NCBI RefSeq assembly: GCF_964340395.1
Contig: NC_135567.1
Coordinates: 10,764,484 to 10,824,483, forward strand
Source: Glandiceps talaboti
Taxonomy: Eukaryota > Hemichordata > Enteropneusta > Spengelidae
Length of the DNA stretch: 60,000 nt
Direction: 5' to 3'
In this document: positions 11,298 to 23,449 of the stretch, in pieces
Numbering within the stretch: the first letter of the stretch is position 1
Layout: each line of letters begins with the position of its first letter
Notes under the pieces: model-generated
Databases searched by the model: none
What the model was told of the DNA's origin: nothing
What the model saw: the letters and a program-made list of their open reading frames with translations, nothing else
Position numbers and translations under genes: made by a program

Positions 11298-11720
11298 TCA
11301 AAAAATCTTCATTTGTTTTTCGCTTCACCTGATGATAATTATAGATGGCAATAAACCCCAGACTGTAGTCATTGATATCATTTGAAGTAAAGCTGATGAA
11401 CATTTCATTAAAATCAGATAATATGGTTGCTGGTGGAGGCCTGCGATTGCAATATCGTCTTCTTAGTCCATGACTTACGGTATTACCACTGTAAACCTCT
11501 ATATTATCGGTTAAACAGTTACTAATGGTTCTTCCTACATCGAACTCTTGAAAAGTAACAGTAATGTATGAGTGTGCATCAGCCAGTAATTGCCATGAAC
11601 AACGCATCATTTGTGGGTAAGGTATTGGGTAGTCCCTTGTGGAAATAATACCAGCTTTATAGTTTTTGCATAGCATTCCACTGATGCACACTCGTGAAAT
11701 GTCTTGACAGTTTGTAACAT
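11298..11720 (-). CDS. Mosaic gene exon: CUB domain
   Basis: This is a 423-bp exon, acceptor TTTGTTACAG, donor GTAAGT, phase 1 both sides. It shows the CUB order: C...G-I-I-S-T-R-D-Y-P-I-P-Y-P, C-S-W-Q-L, Y-I-T-V-T-F-Q-E-F-D-V, C-x-x-D-N-I-E-V-Y-S-G, R-R-Y-C, then a late F-I-S-F-T-S-N-D and G-F-I-A-I-Y. Acidic residues at D-N-I-E could form part of a calcium site. About 30 residues precede the domain and 15 follow. It is an extracellular protein-interaction module. Confidence 0.9.
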
Positions 11721-12206
11721 CTGTAACAAATAATACTAAACATCATCATCATGCTGATCATTCGTCGATAAATGAAACAAAGTACTCAGTATATTATCTG
11801 GGCGATAATGACGTTTAATGGTTTATCATGTATAACTGTTAAGGGAGCACCATGCTAGGGGGATATGACTAACTGTTAGGTCAAATTAAAAATGTAAACA
11901 TGGACACTTTAGCAAAGCTATAGGGGAATGTGTGAAGGAGTCTACCAGCTAACCAGATAGCAAGCTATTATTTAGTCTAGTTGATTGTACATACTGTGAA
12001 GAGATATTACACGTATATGATCTTATCAAGACTAACGCTAAACCTGCAAAAGATGTAGGGAGAGCTGTGAAGAAGTCTACCTCCTAGCCTGTTATCATGC
12101 TATTATTTAGTCAAATTATTTTGGCTTGTGAAGACGAATTAGACGAAAGTGATGTTATGACTAAGCCTGCAATATCTAAACCAATCAAATGAAAGTACGG
12201 ACTTGC

Positions 12207-12455
12207 CGTCTGTCAGCCGTATTAAGTATTCCATGTAAATCGTATTGTAATATTGTAGGTTGCGAATCCAAGGACAAGGTGTCATGACGTGACAGAAATT
12301 CCGACCATACAATAGGCATTTGCAGTCATCTTTGTACCATTTGAGACACCAATATAAACACCCCTCCTTGGTGTGTTCATAAAGTAGAGTATGTCCTCCA
12401 CCAATACTTGTTTTGAAAGATCGGTACGTCTGATAGAAATCAGATACTTGGAAAC
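12207..12455 (-). CDS. Mosaic gene exon: PAN/apple-like domain
   Basis: This is a 249-bp exon, acceptor TTTTATTACTAG, phase 1 both sides. The cysteine pattern GCLYWCLKWYKDDCKCLLYGRNFC resembles PAN/apple modules (C-x-x-x-C then C-x-x-x-x-Y-x-x-x-x-C). The best donor is GC rather than GT (GACG followed by GCAAGT). It gives phase 1, while GT sites nearby break the phase. PAN modules bind proteins or carbohydrates. The family is moderately sure. Confidence 0.7.
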
Positions 12456-13041
12456 CTAGTAATAAAACAAAGGAATAAAATGATTCAAATGAAGGACACA
12501 ATCCAAAGCATCACTAATCTTTGAACATTACGGGGTTCACTAGTCATGCCGTGACGATGCCCAATAAAGTGGAAACTGCTCTACTTTGACTTAACAAAAT
12601 CCGTCAATGATTTGCATATTTAACCGCTATAACCACAACTCGATAAATACTGTAGACATTGCATTGTGTTTTTTTGAAATCAGTCACAGTATTCTATCCA
12701 GTTTATTGACATTTAAATTCGGTAAATAAAATGCACACTGTACAATAAATATTTGATCCCGATTAACAGACAACTCCGCCTACAGCTTATAATATTCAAG
12801 TACAAACTATGACAATGACCTATATCTTCTATAAAACTAGAACTAGAAAACAAATTTTAGAATTCTTCAATTTTGTTAGGGTCAGTTCAGGTTTATAACC
12901 AAATGAATTTAAATTTCACTTGAGAAAATATATAATATTGCAGACATATTGGACATTTGCAGATAATATTTATTTTAATAAATTAAACATTTATATCTTA
13001 CGAAAACGCCGTCCATGTAAAAAAAGGCTCCAAGGCATTGT
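12456..13041. other. Intron sequence, nothing recognised
   Basis: AT-rich, no ORF or repeat identified. The next part, 13,771-14,394, is also featureless. Confidence 0.5.
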
Positions 13042-13306
13042 ACAACACAACACAACACAACACAACACAACACAACACAACCCAACCCAACCCAACACAA
13101 CACAACACAGCACAGCACAACACAACACAGCACAGCACAGCACAACACAACACAACACAGCACAGCACAGCACAGCACAGCACAACACAACACAACACAA
13201 CACAGCACAGCACAGCACAACACAACACAACACAACACAACACAACACAACACAACACAACACAACACAACACAAAACAACACAACACAACACAACACAA
13301 CACAAC
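13042..13306. repeat. Pentanucleotide microsatellite (ACAAC/GCACA)n
   Basis: About 265 bp of ACAAC units with blocks in which A is replaced by G (CAGCA). Open in all frames by repetition only. It lies 3' of the CR1-like LINE fragment. Confidence 0.95.
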
Positions 13307-13379
13307 AATAAAACATAGTTACGTAAAACAAGAGTACAGTAAAATCATTAAAATAAGAATCCAAAAACATTAGGAAAAA

Positions 13380-13770
13380 TGAACATTTCAATTTAAGAAG
13401 GTCAACAGTTTATTGCTAAAAGGTCTTGTTAAAATACGAGTAGCTGTTTTGCACAATATGAACTTTCTAAAAAAGACGAGTCTTGAGGCCAGACTTAGAG
13501 AAAAAATCAAGTTATTAGCACAGCAAAGTTCTTGTGTTAGTCTATTCGACAGCTGTAGAGCACAAATAGCGAAATATCTATGCCCATAAAACGCAGTACT
13601 TATCGGCTGGTGCAAACTGATTGCTAGCTCCGCATTCGACCGAAGGGTGCGGCCAGGAGCAATAACGTTGAAGTAAACTGGCGCCATATCATTTAAAACC
13701 TTATATGTTAAGCACAAAATGTTGAACACCATTCGCTTACGAACAGGAAGCCAATTCAAACTATGCAGTA
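13380..13770 (-). pseudogene. LINE RT C-terminal fragment (CR1/L2-like)
   Basis: The minus-strand frame 13,388-13,759 reads NWLPVRKRMVFNILCLTYKVLND, AP, R-T-L-R-S, then FYGHRYFAICALQLSNRL, the conserved end of CR1/L2-clade reverse transcriptase ORFs (H-W-L-P-V-x-x-R-I ... K-x-L-x-G-x-A-P ... G-x-R-x-F). No upstream RT catalytic domain is present. The (TTGTG)n array at 13,042-13,306 lies just 3' of it and may be its expanded tail repeat. Confidence 0.75.
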
Positions 13771-14394
13771 CTGGTTGAACATGGTCTGATTTCTTATTTC
13801 TTGAAACAAGACATACTCAGAATAAGTTGTAATTTATGGACTTGGTAATTCGTAATTCGAAGAGTAAACTGTTACAGTAAGTGTAGAGATGATAAAAACA
13901 TAAACTATTTTTTTTCCATTGAACTGTGATCAGATCACAAACTGTTATAAATATTGGCATCACTGGGCTATATGTTTTCCTGAAGTTTGATATATCAGCT
14001 CAGTACGACAGTAATTACTCAGTCGGTTAGGACCTTATGAGTGGTAATATAAACAACGATGGATCTTTCAGTTTTCCTCAACCATATATACCAATTTTGC
14101 GCAAGGATTATTTCCAAACATTTTAGAATATTATCCACATGCTTATACTGGTTTACGATATTAAACAGCGAAGCATATTTTTACTTAATATTTCCAACGC
14201 TGATCTGAATGCCTTATGTGGATGACTATACTTGTTGAGTGAGAACCGTATACGGGATGTAATGTGAAATTCACCACCAATTAATGCACTTAAAATCATT
14301 ATGAAAAGTGTTAAGAAAACATGACAGAAGTGTAAATGGTGAGTGAGATCCCAGCAAGTTTAAGTTTGCCCAGTTGGGTTTAATATGATATTAC

Positions 14395-14530
14395 CTTCAA
14401 TGTTTTCTACACACTCAGACACAGTGACAGCAAAAATGCCTCCCCACTCTGGATAGTCAAGGTGCAATTCAATGTGTAAATAAGAGGCGTGGACAGGTGG
14501 ATATATTGTATGGTATGCCTCAAGAAATAC
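14395..14530 (-). CDS. Mosaic gene exon: F5/8 type C domain, last part
   Basis: This is a 136-bp exon, phase 0 in, phase 1 out (donor GTAATA). It reads VFLEAYHTIYPPVHASYLHIEL...EWGGIFAVTVSEC, matching the F5/8C ending F-x-P-P-I-x-A-R-Y-I-R-I ... W-x-x-x-x-x-x-R-x-E-x-x-C. It completes the module from 17,491-17,843. The acceptor is preceded on the transcribed strand by about 180 bases of (CT)n and (CTGT)n. Confidence 0.8.
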
Positions 14531-14533
14531 CTG

Positions 14534-14535
14534 TG

Positions 14536-14594
<59 letters not shown>

Positions 14595-14645
14595 GAGAGA
14601 GTTGGAGAGGGAGAGAGACAGAGAGAGAGGGAGGGAGAGAGGGGA

Positions 14646-14714
<69 letters not shown>
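14534..14714. repeat. (GA)n then (GACA)n microsatellite upstream of a splice acceptor
   Basis: About 110 bp of GA repeats and 65 bp of GACA repeats abut the discoidin exon. On the transcribed strand this is a run of (CT)n/(CTGT)n ending in CACAG. Confidence 0.95.
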
Positions 14715-14716
<2 letters not shown>

Positions 14717-15227
14717 TATTATAAGCTACTAATTATTTAATTTGCTAGATGAAATAGAGTATATGTAAAATACGCGATAACACATAGATGACATGTGCAT
14801 TTCATTATTATCACAAATGTATACAATCGTTTATGAAATGTGTAGCCTGCATGCTTAGATAAAGTCGAACAGCCCCTAAATCACTGAATATCCAAATTAC
14901 AGATTATAGTTCAAACCTATACCAACAAGCCTAAATGGTTATGCCATTCTGAGAAATACAGTTGAATTCATAATATCTTGGTTCTGGGGAGTCTTTTCAG
15001 TATTTTACACCATTAAAATTTCGCTGGGTTGCCAAGAAACGCCAAACTCTTTTTCACCTATATTGTTGTTTAAGTGATATACCATTGCACGATGGGTCTA
15101 AGCATACACGACTAGACTATTTGTAAGATTTATAATTTCTTATCTGAAAATGTGAAGGACTGATTGTGAAACAGCCAAGCATTTACACGACATGTTATGT
15201 AACTCGTGTGGTAGCTATGTAATACAT

Positions 15228-15297
15228 GTATATGTATATGTATATGTATATGTACATGTATATGTATATGTATATGTACATGTATATGTATATGTAT
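15228..15297. repeat. (TATATG/TACATG)n hexanucleotide repeat
   Basis: About 12 units of a six-base repeat with a regular ATG-TAT/ATG-TAC alternation. Confidence 0.85.
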
Positions 15298-15402
15298 AGT
15301 TATGTTTGAACTAATAAGTAATATTAAAGAATTCATGTAAGAAAGAATAAGAACAAATATTTACATGAACCACACATCAGACAAGGCTATATGCCATTGT
15401 AG

Positions 15403-15505
15403 AACCAGATTTAAACTGAATCCCTTCCGTAAGGGCAAAGTTTTGAGATTGTCATTCCTACAGACAATTGTTGTAATACAACAGAACATATGCAATAAGT
15501 AAGTT
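15403..15505 (+). mobile_element. Satellite-core element, left-end fragment
   Basis: ACCAGATTTAAACTGAATCC, then CTTCCGTAAGGG and ACAATTGTTGTAATACAACA, the same left leader as the other copies. Shorter inverted left-end scraps are at 17,408-17,440 and 51,265-51,295. Confidence 0.6.
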
Positions 15506-15921
15506 TTTTCATTGATTGCTATTTGCCCATTGCTGTTAGTGATCTCCTGGCCAACGATAACATGTAATTTGAAGCTTTATTGAACGTTGCAGCATAGCAC
15601 TCACCGTAGAAAGAGTTTTAATGGCCAAAAGCAGCGCCCATCACTTAAGTACCCCCCTTCCCGCGTCATTATTTTCTTCCGTAAGGCAATTAAGTCTGCA
15701 GATGAAAGGAAAAACACAAAAGTAACCCCCCCTACATTAATTGCCACCAGTGTTGCTAACTTCAAAACTAATCATGAACTAGCCTATGACATATGCCCCA
15801 CATACACACTTGCTGTAAAGTACTAAATAAAAAGAACAGTAACTGCAATGATAACTAGATTTATTAACATTCGTTGAGAATGTAAAAAAATAATCGCATC
15901 ATCGCACCACTTTAGACAACA

Positions 15922-16430
15922 TTTCCCTTATGGGAGGCATTCAGTTTAAATATTGTTGTAAGTTGCTATAACTCATTTGGAGTCTGACCAAGTACTTTAT
16001 ATGTAGAGTGATTTTAATGCATAACAAATGTTGTCATTAAAACTGTAAGCTATATCAATAAATGTTATAGGCCATATCTGCCTTGTTATGATTAACGTAT
16101 GTACTAAATTATATTGAAATTCAAGTATGCATTCTTATGATATATCCTAATTACCGAAAATTATTAATCATGCAAATTAGTCATTAACACTGTAATGGTA
16201 CATCAACAAACGTTATAGGGCGTATAAACTTTGTTATGTTTAATGTATGAAGTAAATCATATTGAAATTGAAGTATGCAGTCTTAAGATATAGCCTAATT
16301 ACCGAAAATAATTAATTATGCATATTATTCATTAAATCGTCGAGCGAAATCAATAACTTTATATGATATGCACTCTGTTATGCTTAACGTATGTACTACA
16401 TTGTATTGCAATTGAAGTGCAGTATAGTGG
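15922..16430 (+). mobile_element. Satellite-core element, partial copy
   Basis: It opens with CCCTTATGGGAGGCATTCAG, an inverted terminal motif, and has about three 150-bp units of the family. No microsatellite end. Confidence 0.65.
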
Positions 16431-16439
16431 AGTTTATTT

Positions 16440-17490
16440 TGCATTTTTTTGTTATACTGATCTTAAAATGTCGATGTTGAGTAAACTTCTGTGGTTTCAT
16501 CAAAACTTCAGTTGCTCTGTGTATGTCTTGGTAGCTGACTGTGTATGTGCGTGGTTATTGTGTCACTCGGTGGGGATGATTGGTCAGCATTGATAAGGAT
16601 CTTATATCCAATCACAATATTCTAACTTGTTAGATGTATCCACAAATGTGCCTTTATTATCCCATAACACTGCCTTAACATCTTAAATTTGGTCGTTAGA
16701 CAATTCAGAATCCTTTAAATTCAAAGAAGACAAAAACCCCTCTCTATCCCTTGAGTTTTGGAAATTAGGTATTTATCTGAATTCGATAGCCAACATGTTA
16801 TCTTGTTTACAAGTACTAATCTATATTGTAAAAACACTTGATATTTGTTATTTACGAGAGATAGATGCAATTAACCAAAATTAGTAGAAACTTCAAAATT
16901 ATTAGTAGATCACACTGTTGTTAGCCCCTGATTGTAAATAAGTAGTCCAAGGGTAAATTATATGTTAATTTTGGTAAAATATACCAAACTTCCAAATATG
17001 ACATTTCTGGATCGTAACACCACCTTTAAAACGATATGTTGATTGGTCGGCTATTCTTTTAATCTAAAAGAAATTAATTGTTTGTACATGTTGGTGGTGC
17101 ATTTATTAGTCATAATAACATCTTTAGTAGGTCAGATACCTTAGAAATGACAATTACTGTCAGACGGAAACTACGACCCATTTATTTAATTAAAAGCGCT
17201 ATAAGCAGTCCCGTATTTCAGAGATAAATGTTGATTTGAGACCAGATATAAGATTGTGGAATTGCTATCTTAAAATTTAGAGATGTTGAGATTTAATTCA
17301 AATCCTACCTTATAAGGTACCGATTTTTTGACTATTTTGCTGGTTTGCGTACTTACTACTATTGGATTGGTCGAGTAATGATACACATTGCAAATACAAT
17401 GAGTTACCCTTAATGAAAGGCATCCAGTTTACATCTGGTCCACATAATTTATAAATGGGGTGAAGCCTATATCGATGATGATACACTTAC
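16440..17490. other. Intron sequence between discoidin exons
   Basis: Nothing beyond an inverted left-end scrap of the satellite-core family at 17,408-17,440. Confidence 0.5.
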
Positions 17491-17843
17491 CATATGTTCG
17501 TCCTCACTGTTGTAACCGTAAATCCATTGAATTCCATCAATACTGAATTGATACTTAAACCATCTTCCAGTTGCTGTGGATGATAATATAGTAGTCACAC
17601 CGGCCACAACTACAGTCACTGGAAACTTGAACAGATATGTTTGAGCCTTGTAATGTTCATTTAAATAAAACTTATGAAAGGACGAAAATTCCGAACTATA
17701 ATTCCACTTAGTTTCCGAGTGGAGAATTTGACTAAGTTTCTCGAAATAAAATGGTGGTAACAATTCAGGAAAGCCAGCCCCACCTAGGCATATAGCAAAT
17801 ACAACCATGTGTGCCTCCGTTAAGTGATATCTTTGCTGTACAC
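17491..17843 (-). CDS. Mosaic gene exon: F5/8 type C (discoidin) domain, first part
   Basis: This is a 353-bp exon, phase 1 in (acceptor CATTGCTAACAG), phase 0 out (donor GTAAGT). The end VTVVVAGVTT...GRWFKYQFSIDGIQWIYGYN matches the F5/8C core V-x-G-V-x-T-Q-G followed by Y-x-x-x-x-S-x-D-G-x-x-W. The first half is divergent. Discoidin modules bind phospholipid or glycans. The phase-0 junction inside the domain is one of the few non-phase-1 introns in the gene, as expected for an intron within a module. Confidence 0.8.
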
Positions 17844-18260
17844 CTGTTAGCAATGAAGCAAAGCAACACATATTTAGAGTTAACATTGTTGATGATGCTG
17901 ATGATGACATATTCATATATACAGCATGATTTGACCAGTAGTGACAGAAATCACTAGGGAAAAAGAACACAACTTTTGTTATTCCATTGGTCAGGATTCA
18001 TTAAAACTGCAGACACAATACTGTGGACGAACAGAAACTCATGCAAACAGGGAAAGTAAACAAATCAATTGGATTAATAACACTTGGCTCAACATGTTGG
18101 AAAAGCAGAGACTTGTAATACACACAATGGTTTGATTAAAACAATTTTATGGTCTGTGTATGTGTACATGAAATGCCAGGGGAACTGGAAATGTGTTTGT
18201 GAATGTAAACTATTTTCCCATCTAGTCTGGGTGCTCAAAGTTCTTTACACAATTATTACC

Positions 18261-18535
18261 CCTGGCTCAGATCTATAGCAGCACAATGGCCCTTTATCCT
18301 TCAATTCCCTTGGCAGCATACAATCCATTGTAGCCTTTATAAGTGCATAGTATCAAAGCATTCACATAGCAACCTCTATCCTGCCACGTCCCAAATTATA
18401 CAGCTGGGTTGACTAAGGCACGGTCATAGCTGAAATCTTGCCCAGGGATGTTAGCCACTCAAAAAACATATGGCATCGATGGGGCGCGAACCTGCAAACT
18501 GCTAGTCACTCTAACCATTTGCCCTTCATGACTCC
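18261..18535 (-). mobile_element. tRNA-derived SINE, minus strand copy
   Basis: On the minus strand GGGCAAATGGTTAGAGTG and GGTTCGCGCCCC form A and B boxes. The body AGTCAACCCAGCTGTATAAT is shared exactly with the copy at 32,165-32,490. The 3' tail is cut short. Confidence 0.75.
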
Positions 18536-19442
18536 ATAAAGTCGCCATAAAACTGTTTTTTTTTTTAATGATAGAATGTAAAACAAATGTCTGTACTTCC
18601 AGAACGGTTCCGACCGTTCAAGAATTTTAGGTAGAAAATGACTGATTTGACCCGGAAGCTGAAGATGACCTCGTTTGACGTCCGGGCGATTTTCCACAGC
18701 AACAACACGGGAGTTCTTGGTACTCAATAAAATCACACTTCAGACCCACTATAAAAGTTTGATGTTTTCAGATAAATTGTATCTTGTGATTAACTCTATA
18801 TTGTCGTGCAATTTGGAGTGACAGTGAACCAGAATGAAGACAACTCGCGTAAGGAAGGCATGCCTTGGCATGTGGTTGAAGTTATGCAAGAGCAGTCTCA
18901 CTGCCGACTGTGAATCGACCAAACTTTGTTTATTGGCCGACAGTTTACATGTAAAGTTAAACGACATGAACGTGTCTTGCCATTTCCAAAATGCAAATAT
19001 TTGGCAGGTAAAAATAATTAAAATAATTACAACTTTAATTTGGCTTCAGACTTTGCATTATGTTTTTCGTATATTTCCCCGTTTTACATGTAAATCTGAA
19101 AAGGTTCTCTTTGGTCATGCCAGTGGTTAGCCATGCTTACATACGACAGGTGGTGCACAAGTCTATGTTGCTGACTTGACTCTAAACAATTAGTAGGGAC
19201 AATTGTCAGAATCGAGTCCCGGATTACTCCGTATGCAAGCACGACTCGTCAGTGATCATACCGGGACTGCTTTGAGTACGAGCGAGGTGAGGCATGTTGA
19301 GGTAATTTGTTGAGAATTATAAATAGTGCGAAATGTCAAGTACAAGGTTTATATACAATGGAATGATTAAAAACATTTGTCCGAGTCTGCTGACAGGCGC
19401 CGGTCACAAGAAATTCTGTAAATTAAAATATCAGACGATGTT
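18536..19442. other. Intron sequence, nothing recognised
   Basis: Higher GC patches (GGCATGCCTTGGCATGTGG) suggest an old transposon, but no ends were found. Confidence 0.4.
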
Positions 19443-19891
19443 ATGTCTACTACAACTAGTACAAGTTGAATGTTGTTGACTCGGTAAATTTATTAGAAAA
19501 TTGAAATTCGAATTGCCTCAAAATTATTTTAGATCCCCAGTTTATTTCATTCATCATTAAAATTTTCCAGGGTTAAAGCTGTAAGACACTGGAAGTGGAA
19601 TTATTTATAGCCAACCTCAAAATCCTCTTTTTTTCTTTTTCTTGTGTGCATTTCCCAGTCATTATCTTATTATCTGAGATTTTGTGTATTTTTTTTCATA
19701 ACAGTAGATTTTTTTTAATGAAATGGTGACTATGGTATAAAAGTACAATACATTACCAACTTTTTGTGTAAAATGTGTATTACAGTGAGACATCATATGC
19801 AACCACTAACCACTTTATTACATCGCTAAAACAAAACTGCATAGTGAAGAGCTGAAGAACTGGAGCTATTCTGACCGATAGGTCGCTTGTT
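19443..19891. repeat. Dispersed repeat, copy 2
   Basis: The same orientation as 3,967-4,455. Shares GTAAGACACTGGAA and AACCACTTTATTACATCGCT. No terminal repeats were found. Confidence 0.8.
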
Positions 19892-20052
19892 TATGTATAT
19901 TATATTTCGAATAAGGTAATTGTTATATTTGGTAGATGGCAATTTTATCAATTTTGTTTAAAATGTTGACATCATTAAGTGTAGCGAAAGATATCGATAA
20001 TACAACTTAGAATTAACATATGCAAGAAATAAAATATATGTCGAAAACGTAC

Positions 20053-20349
20053 CCTTTGATGTTGTACAAAAAGCACCCACAGGACGTTTAGAGTAAGAAG
20101 ATTCAAGACTATTTGGCGAGAGATCAGTTACATATGTAATGTCTACATCATCAATTATTACGTGATTCATTCCTGCCATGATAATTGTATCGTCTATCCA
20201 GTAAAAATGATAGCCCTCTATTTGGTAGCCTCTTAGGATGATTAAATCACACACTTCTGTGTATGTCGCTAATGTACCTCCGTGGTTATTGCATGCCTGA
20301 TATGCTTCGGTGTGTGACTCAAATCTTCCTTTTACGGCAAACGGGATAA
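20053..20349 (-). CDS. Mosaic gene exon: Link/C-type-lectin-fold domain
   Basis: This is a 297-bp exon, acceptor TTTACCTTTCAG, donor GTACGT, phase 1 both sides. The run GRFESHTEAYQACNNHGGTLAT, then FYWIDDTI and a late GAFC, follows the order of Link domains (E-A-x-x-A-C, G-x-x-L-A, W-x-x-D, Y-x-x-x-C). Only three cysteines are present, not four, so one canonical disulfide is missing. If it is a Link module, hyaluronan or another glycan would be the ligand. A divergent C-type lectin is the alternative. Confidence 0.65.
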
Positions 20350-21327
20350 CTGAAAGGTAAATGAACATCAAGATAAAAATGTCATGTTACATAATTAACA
20401 TACATTAATGGCGATTCAGTAAACTGATAAATAAACAATGTATTGAACGAAACGATAAGCAGAATAACAACCACATTTATAATGAATGCCTCACGTAAGG
20501 ACAAAAACCACATATTTTCTCCCAACATACATTGTTGTAATGCAAAATTCTTAGTTATAATTAAATTAATTATATGAAACTATAACAACCCGTGCACTTT
20601 GTTATCATTAATAAATACACCAATTTATATGAAATATGAATCTTGCATTCATAAAATACAGCCTAATTACCGAAATAAATTAATTATGCAAATGGTTCAT
20701 TAAAACTAACAAACATTAAAACCAACAAACTATGCCAGCAGGCTTTTTAGGATATGCGTGTCATGATATGGTTGATGTATTTGCCAAATTCTATGGAATT
20801 TGAAGTGTGCATTTTAAAGATATAGCTTAATTATTTGACATCAGTAATTATTTAAATTACTCAAAAAAAGTAAAAACAACAAAATTGATAACCCATGTGC
20901 GCATTGTTATGGTTGATATATGTACCAATGTTATGACATCTGAAGCTTCCATTCTTAATATATAGCCTAATTACCGAATACAATTAATTATGTAAATTGC
21001 TCATTAAATTTAAACATTATACCTACAGGCTTTATAGTGTATGTGTGCTTACAGTGGTATAAGTCGTGTTCTGGTTGATGTATATACTAAATTTTGCACG
21101 TTCTGAAGTATGCATTCTCTAGATAGAGCTAAATTACTGAAAATCATTAACTAAACAAATTAGCCAGTAAAACTATATACTACGTCAATAATCTGTACAC
21201 GGCATGTACGCTTTGTTATGGTTAAGATATCATTATATTTAAACTAAGGGCAGTATGTGTTATACATGATGTATCCCTTAATTTGAAAACTAATCATATA
21301 CAACTACATGAAATTTGAAGCTTGCAT

Positions 21328-22102
21328 AGTCATCAATGCCACGTGCACAGTTGCAGCTGACCAGAACCTCTCAGGCAGCCGCAGACCTTGGTCTCATTAT
21401 CAGCGCACCCAAAACAGAGTTCATGACTGTCAACTGTCATCCACAGCCTCCCCTCCAAGTGTATGGTAATACAATCAACAATGCAAATGACTTCAGATAC
21501 TTGGGTTCCATGATGGGATCCAACGACAGCGACCTGAAGCGAAGGTGAGCTCTTGCTTGGACAGCTTTCTGGAAATTAGAACATCTCTGGAAAGGTTCCA
21601 GCATCCCAATATCAACCAAAATTAAGCTGTTTAATACAACTTGTGTCACCATATTGTTGTACGGCTGCGAGTCATGGATAATCTCTAAGGATATGGAGAA
21701 TAAAATCAACTCCTTTGGCACATCATGTTACCGTATAATGTTAAACATCAAGAGGATTGACAAAGTACCAAATGTTACTATCTACAATCTTACGGAGACT
21801 ATGCCCCTTGTCGAGAGAGCTAGAATCGTCAATTGAAATTCCTTGAACATGTACTGCGCATGCCTGATAGGGAGCCTGTCAAGGAGTATGCATTGTATGT
21901 CCCAAAACATGAAAAGAGGAAACCTGGAAGGCAAAGAACCCTGTTCTCAAAATACATCCACTGTCTTCTGGGAGATGCAGATGGCATGCTGAATCATGGT
22001 CAACTGTCAGAAATGGCTCAGAACCGTTGTGGCTGGAGGAAACTTATGGTCGACTGCTGCGCAGCCGAACGATGATGATGATGATGATGAACGATGATGA
22101 TG
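21328..22102 (+). pseudogene. 5'-truncated RTE-like LINE inserted in a satellite array
   Basis: Translated pieces at 21,336-21,548, 21,654-21,836 and 21,833-22,075 read LGLIISAPKTEFMTVN, DFRYLGSMM, LYGCESWIISKDME, and FLEHVLRMPD with RKPGRQRTLF. This is the standard order of the C-terminal RT region of RTE-class non-LTR retrotransposons. Frameshifts and stops separate them, and the 5' part is missing. The element ends in a (GATGAT)n tail. The satellite unit resumes on both sides, so the insertion came after array formation. Confidence 0.8.
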
Positions 22103-23228
22103 AGATAACATATAGGCTAATTATCGAAACATAATTAGATATGCAAATTAATCATAACTTATATAAGCTACAGCAACAAACTTTAAATCACACATCATGA
22201 CATACATGTTTTACCATCAACGCATACACTAACTTATCTTTAACTTAAAACCTGTTTTCTAAAGATATTGCCTAATTATGAAAATGGATTACTTATGCAA
22301 ACGCAGTGGAAAATCTACAAAAAAAACACCATCAAACACGTGTGATTTGTGATGGCTTATGTATGTACCAAGTTTAATGAAATGTTAAGTTTGCATTCTT
22401 AAAAATATAGCCTAATTACTTAAAATCACTAATTATGCACATTACTCGTTAAAACCAAAAACAAGTTTTGTAGGATATGTGTGCGTTGTCATGGTTGATG
22501 TATGTGCCAAATTACCTCGAATTTGAAGTATGAATTCTTATGATATAGCTTAATTACTGAAAATCATTAATTATGCAAATTACTCATTAAAGTAAAAAAG
22601 CTACATTGACAAACTTCATAGTACATGTGTATATTGTTATGGCCGATATGTGTAGTAAATCATATGAAAACTGAATTCTTAAGATGTATCCAAATTACCA
22701 AAAATCTTTCATAATGCAAATTACTCATTAAAACAAAAATGTACGCCAACAACCTTTTTAGGACGTGTGATTTTTCACGGTTGAAGGAAATACCAGAATA
22801 TATAAAATTTGAAGCTTGTATTCTATAACATGGCTTCATTAAATATCCCTAATTATGCAAATTAGTCATTAAAACTAAATATTATACCAACAAACTGTAT
22901 AGGACATGTGTGCTTATTGTTGTTGATGTGTATACCAAATGTTGCAGGATTTCAAGTGTGCATTCTTAATATATAGCGTAATTACTGCACATCATTTATG
23001 TATGCAAAACTATACATTAACGCTATAAGCTACATCAACAAACTATATACGACATATGCGCTTTCTTATGTTAACGCATGTACCAAATTAGATTTGAAGT
23101 GTATATTCTTAAGATATAGCATAATTACTAAAACAAAACATAAATTATTCAAATTACCAATAACTTTTCATTGAGTGTTTACCTAAATATAATTAGTTCT
23201 TGATTAGCATATGGAAGATGTGTAGACA

Positions 23229-23449
23229 GAGACACACACACATACATACATACACACATACATGCATGCATGCATACATACATACATACATACATACATA
23301 CATACATACATACATACATACATGCATGCATGCATGCATGCATGCATGCATACATACATACATACATACATACACACATACACACATATATACATACATA
23401 CATACATACATACATACATACATACATACATACATACATACATACACAT
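23229..23449. repeat. (CATA)n/(CATG)n compound microsatellite
   Basis: About 220 bp of CATA and CATG tetranucleotides at the end of the long satellite-core element. Confidence 0.95.

Larger units (their letters stand above)
20483..23449 (+). mobile_element. Satellite-core element, long copy with nested LINE
   Basis: It starts GAATGCCTCACGTAAGGAC and has about a dozen 140-155-bp units (TAATTACCGAA..., ATTATGCAAAT, CATCAACAAACT, TATGTACCAAATT). An RTE-like LINE interrupts it at 21,328-22,102. It ends in a (CATA)n/(CATG)n microsatellite. The right inverted end is not seen after the microsatellite. Confidence 0.75.

Noticed and set aside
12975-13391. Several open frames of Cys/Val/Leu or Thr/Gln/His repeats
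   Set aside because: Pure translation of an ACAAC microsatellite.
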